64,000 nt of DNA from positions 329,412 through 393,411 of the forward strand of contig NZ_JAIVAP010000003.1 of NCBI RefSeq assembly GCF_020171945.1. Reading direction: 5' to 3'. Positions 62,981 to 64,000 of the stretch are shown here, piece by piece. A program made the position numbers and the translations under genes. This stretch comes from Bacillus infantis. GTDB taxonomy: Bacteria; Bacillota; Bacilli; Bacillales; Cytobacillaceae. Position 1 is the first letter of the stretch, and every line of letters starts with the position of its first letter. The notes beneath the pieces were generated by a model, which saw nothing but the letters and a program-made list of their open reading frames with translations, was not told the origin of the DNA and did no database searches.

Positions 62981-63623
62981 TCCATTCAGCATAAAGCACA
63001 TCTTTGACAGTTTCAGCTCCCCAGCCCTTCAATTCCGATTGAAGTTTGTTTTCATCCCAATGAATCATATGAAGATTATCCAGAACAATTTCACCGTCAA
63101 GCACCAGTGTGACAGGAAGCTCTTCCGGCTGCAGCTGGATATTGAAATCCTTGGCTGCAGGGGAGCTGTATGGCGGCTTTTTCAGCACACTTACTGTCCC
63201 ATCCGTCTCCAGTATCGCATATTCGCATTCACGTATAGAGAAAATATCCTTGGACCTCAGCAGATGCTGCAGCTGATTGATGTCAAGGTGATTCTTCTTT
63301 AAAGAATCGTACACAATCTGCCCCTTTTTAATGACGATCGATGGTTCTCCCTCCAGAAAACGGCGCATTCTTTTAAACCTCTGTGTCAGATACTCAGTGA
63401 AATAAATTAATATTCCCCATAAGAAGACGGCAAACAGGATCTGGCCCAGGCCGATTTTTTCATCGAATAATGCATTGCCCACCAGTTCCCCCAAGACAAG
63501 GGCAGATACAAAATCAAATGTCGTGATTTGGGTGATCTGCGTTTTACCCAGAAATTTAGTGATTAAAAAAAGAGCGGCAAATCCAACCACGAGCTCTGCG
63601 AAAATATGCAGATATTCCATCAT
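62946..63623 (-). CDS. DUF421 (YetF/YcaP-type) membrane protein
   Basis: 225 residues, ATG at 63623 after AAGGAG. Three N-terminal hydrophobic segments (about 8-24, 35-50, 58-76) with FDFVSALVLGELVGNALF; then the soluble domain with EGEPSIVIKKGQIVYDSLKK, SIRECEYAILETDGTVSV and a C-terminal NKLQSELKGWG. This is the complete DUF421 form, unlike the 46298 paralogue with its unrelated tail. Role unknown; some relatives affect spore germination. Confidence 0.85.
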   Translation of the reverse strand: MMEYLHIFAELVVGFAALFLITKFLGKTQITQITTFDFVSALVLGELVGNALFDEKIGLGQILFAVFLWGILIYFTEYLTQRFKRMRRFLEGEPSIVIKKGQIVYDSLKKNHLDINQLQHLLRSKDIFSIRECEYAILETDGTVSVLKKPPYSSPAAKDFNIQLQPEELPVTLVLDGEIVLDNLHMIHWDENKLQSELKGWGAETVKDVLYAEWKKGEPLHVQTF

Positions 63624-63737
63624 TATTACTCCTTTTAGTCCATATTATTTTCATAGTATGTCCAGATATGGAGGGAATTATTGACTGGAATGAGTATTCA
63701 ATAGGAAAGGCGCCCTTGAATAAGGGCGCCCTGGTTC

Positions 63738-63962
63738 TTGTATAGGAATTAATAAATTGTAAGCCTTGGGGATAAATATCAATTCTTGATCAACGTCCAG
63801 CAGCTGCGCCGAGGACACAAGCTAAACCTCCCAAAAAGGCAAAGAACGCCTTTCAGGGAGGTTCGTCTTGAGGCCCCGAGGAAGCTGGTCATGCAGATGT
63901 TGCCACAGGACGTGGCGTTCTTAGTCTGCGTTCCTTAAGGTGATCAAGGCGCTTGCGCTTTT
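63738..63962 (+). repeat. Long nested-hairpin repeat R, copy 2
   Basis: Second copy of the 47258 element, same orientation. Core hairpin AACCTCCC / GGGAGGTT around GGC-AAAGAAC-GCC is intact; CAGCT / AGCTG forms the next stem. Its last bases, AAGGCGCTTGCGCTTTT, are also the usual 3' end of repeat family F. The 63963-64000 stretch beyond holds nothing identifiable. Confidence 0.85.
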
Positions 63963-64000
63963 GTTCTTATAAGTATTTTTTCATCGTGCGGTGAGGGATG

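Overview
The window is chromosomal DNA of a spore-forming, naturally competent-type Firmicute of the Bacillaceae (a Bacillus relative other than B. subtilis itself). The evidence is gene order: from the left edge to about 43 kb it follows the B. subtilis med-to-yjcA order (med, comZ, fabH, fabF, yjaZ, app operon, yjbA, trpS, opp operon, yjbC, spx, mecA, coiA, pepF, spxH, yjbI, cwlQ, yjbK, yjbL, relQ, nadF, yjbO, prpE, yjbQ, fabI, cotO, cotZ, yjcA), and spoVIF and yjcD follow later. Promoters, ribosome sites, a tryptophan T-box and FapR operators are all of Bacillus type. No rRNA, tRNA, CRISPR array, phage or transposase gene was seen.

Layout. 0-1.2 kb: end of med, comZ and a small opposite-strand gene. 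1.2-4.4 kb: FapR-controlled fabH-fabF and the metalloprotease-like yjaZ. 4.5-10.4 kb: appDFABC. 10.5-13.4 kb: a small membrane gene, yjbA, an interspersed repeat and T-box-controlled trpS. 13.5-19.6 kb: oppABCDF, with a long leader and an oppA/oppB hairpin. 19.9-27 kb: secreted DUF4015 protein, yjbC, spx (with an ECF-type promoter), mecA, cardiolipin synthase, coiA. 27-29 kb: pepF. 29.2-30.1 kb: a spacer with three different tandem-repeat arrays, two of them phased at 20 bp, and one 59-residue membrane gene. 30.2-36 kb: spxH, yjbI, cwlQ and yjbK (minus), then yjbL-relQ-nadF-yjbO (plus). 36-41 kb: prpE, mgtE, yjbQ and FapR-controlled fabI. 41-43.5 kb: coat genes cotO and cotZ, flanking two structured repeats, and yjcA.

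43.5-47.2 kb is a sporulation island: a 34-residue Lys/Cys peptide, a YhcN/YlaJ lipoprotein, spoVAC-spoVAD-spoVAE and a DUF421 membrane protein, followed by a YjcZ-type hydrophobic peptide with a sigma-K promoter. Its composition resembles the mobile spoVA2 (heat-resistance) operons of other bacilli. 47.5-59.7 kb is a twelve-gene acyl-CoA catabolism cluster (two acyl-CoA dehydrogenases, SDR, acyl-CoA ligase, TetR regulator, 3-hydroxyacyl-CoA dehydrogenase, two enoyl-CoA hydratase-family proteins, thioesterase, ACAD10-like kinase, a ComB-like phosphatase and a quinone reductase), with a TetR-type palindrome over the first promoter. The window ends with spoVIF (sigma-K promoter), the yjcD helicase, a short unknown gene and a second DUF421 gene.

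The least explained content is non-coding: the phased 20-bp arrays between pepF and spxH, a 58-59-bp triplicate beside them, and two interspersed nested-hairpin repeat families (42.1-42.4 kb; 47.3 and 63.7 kb) that share one hairpin module and show compensatory changes. These are the best candidates for something undescribed. Protein functions are family-level calls read from motifs and gene order; no database search was run.
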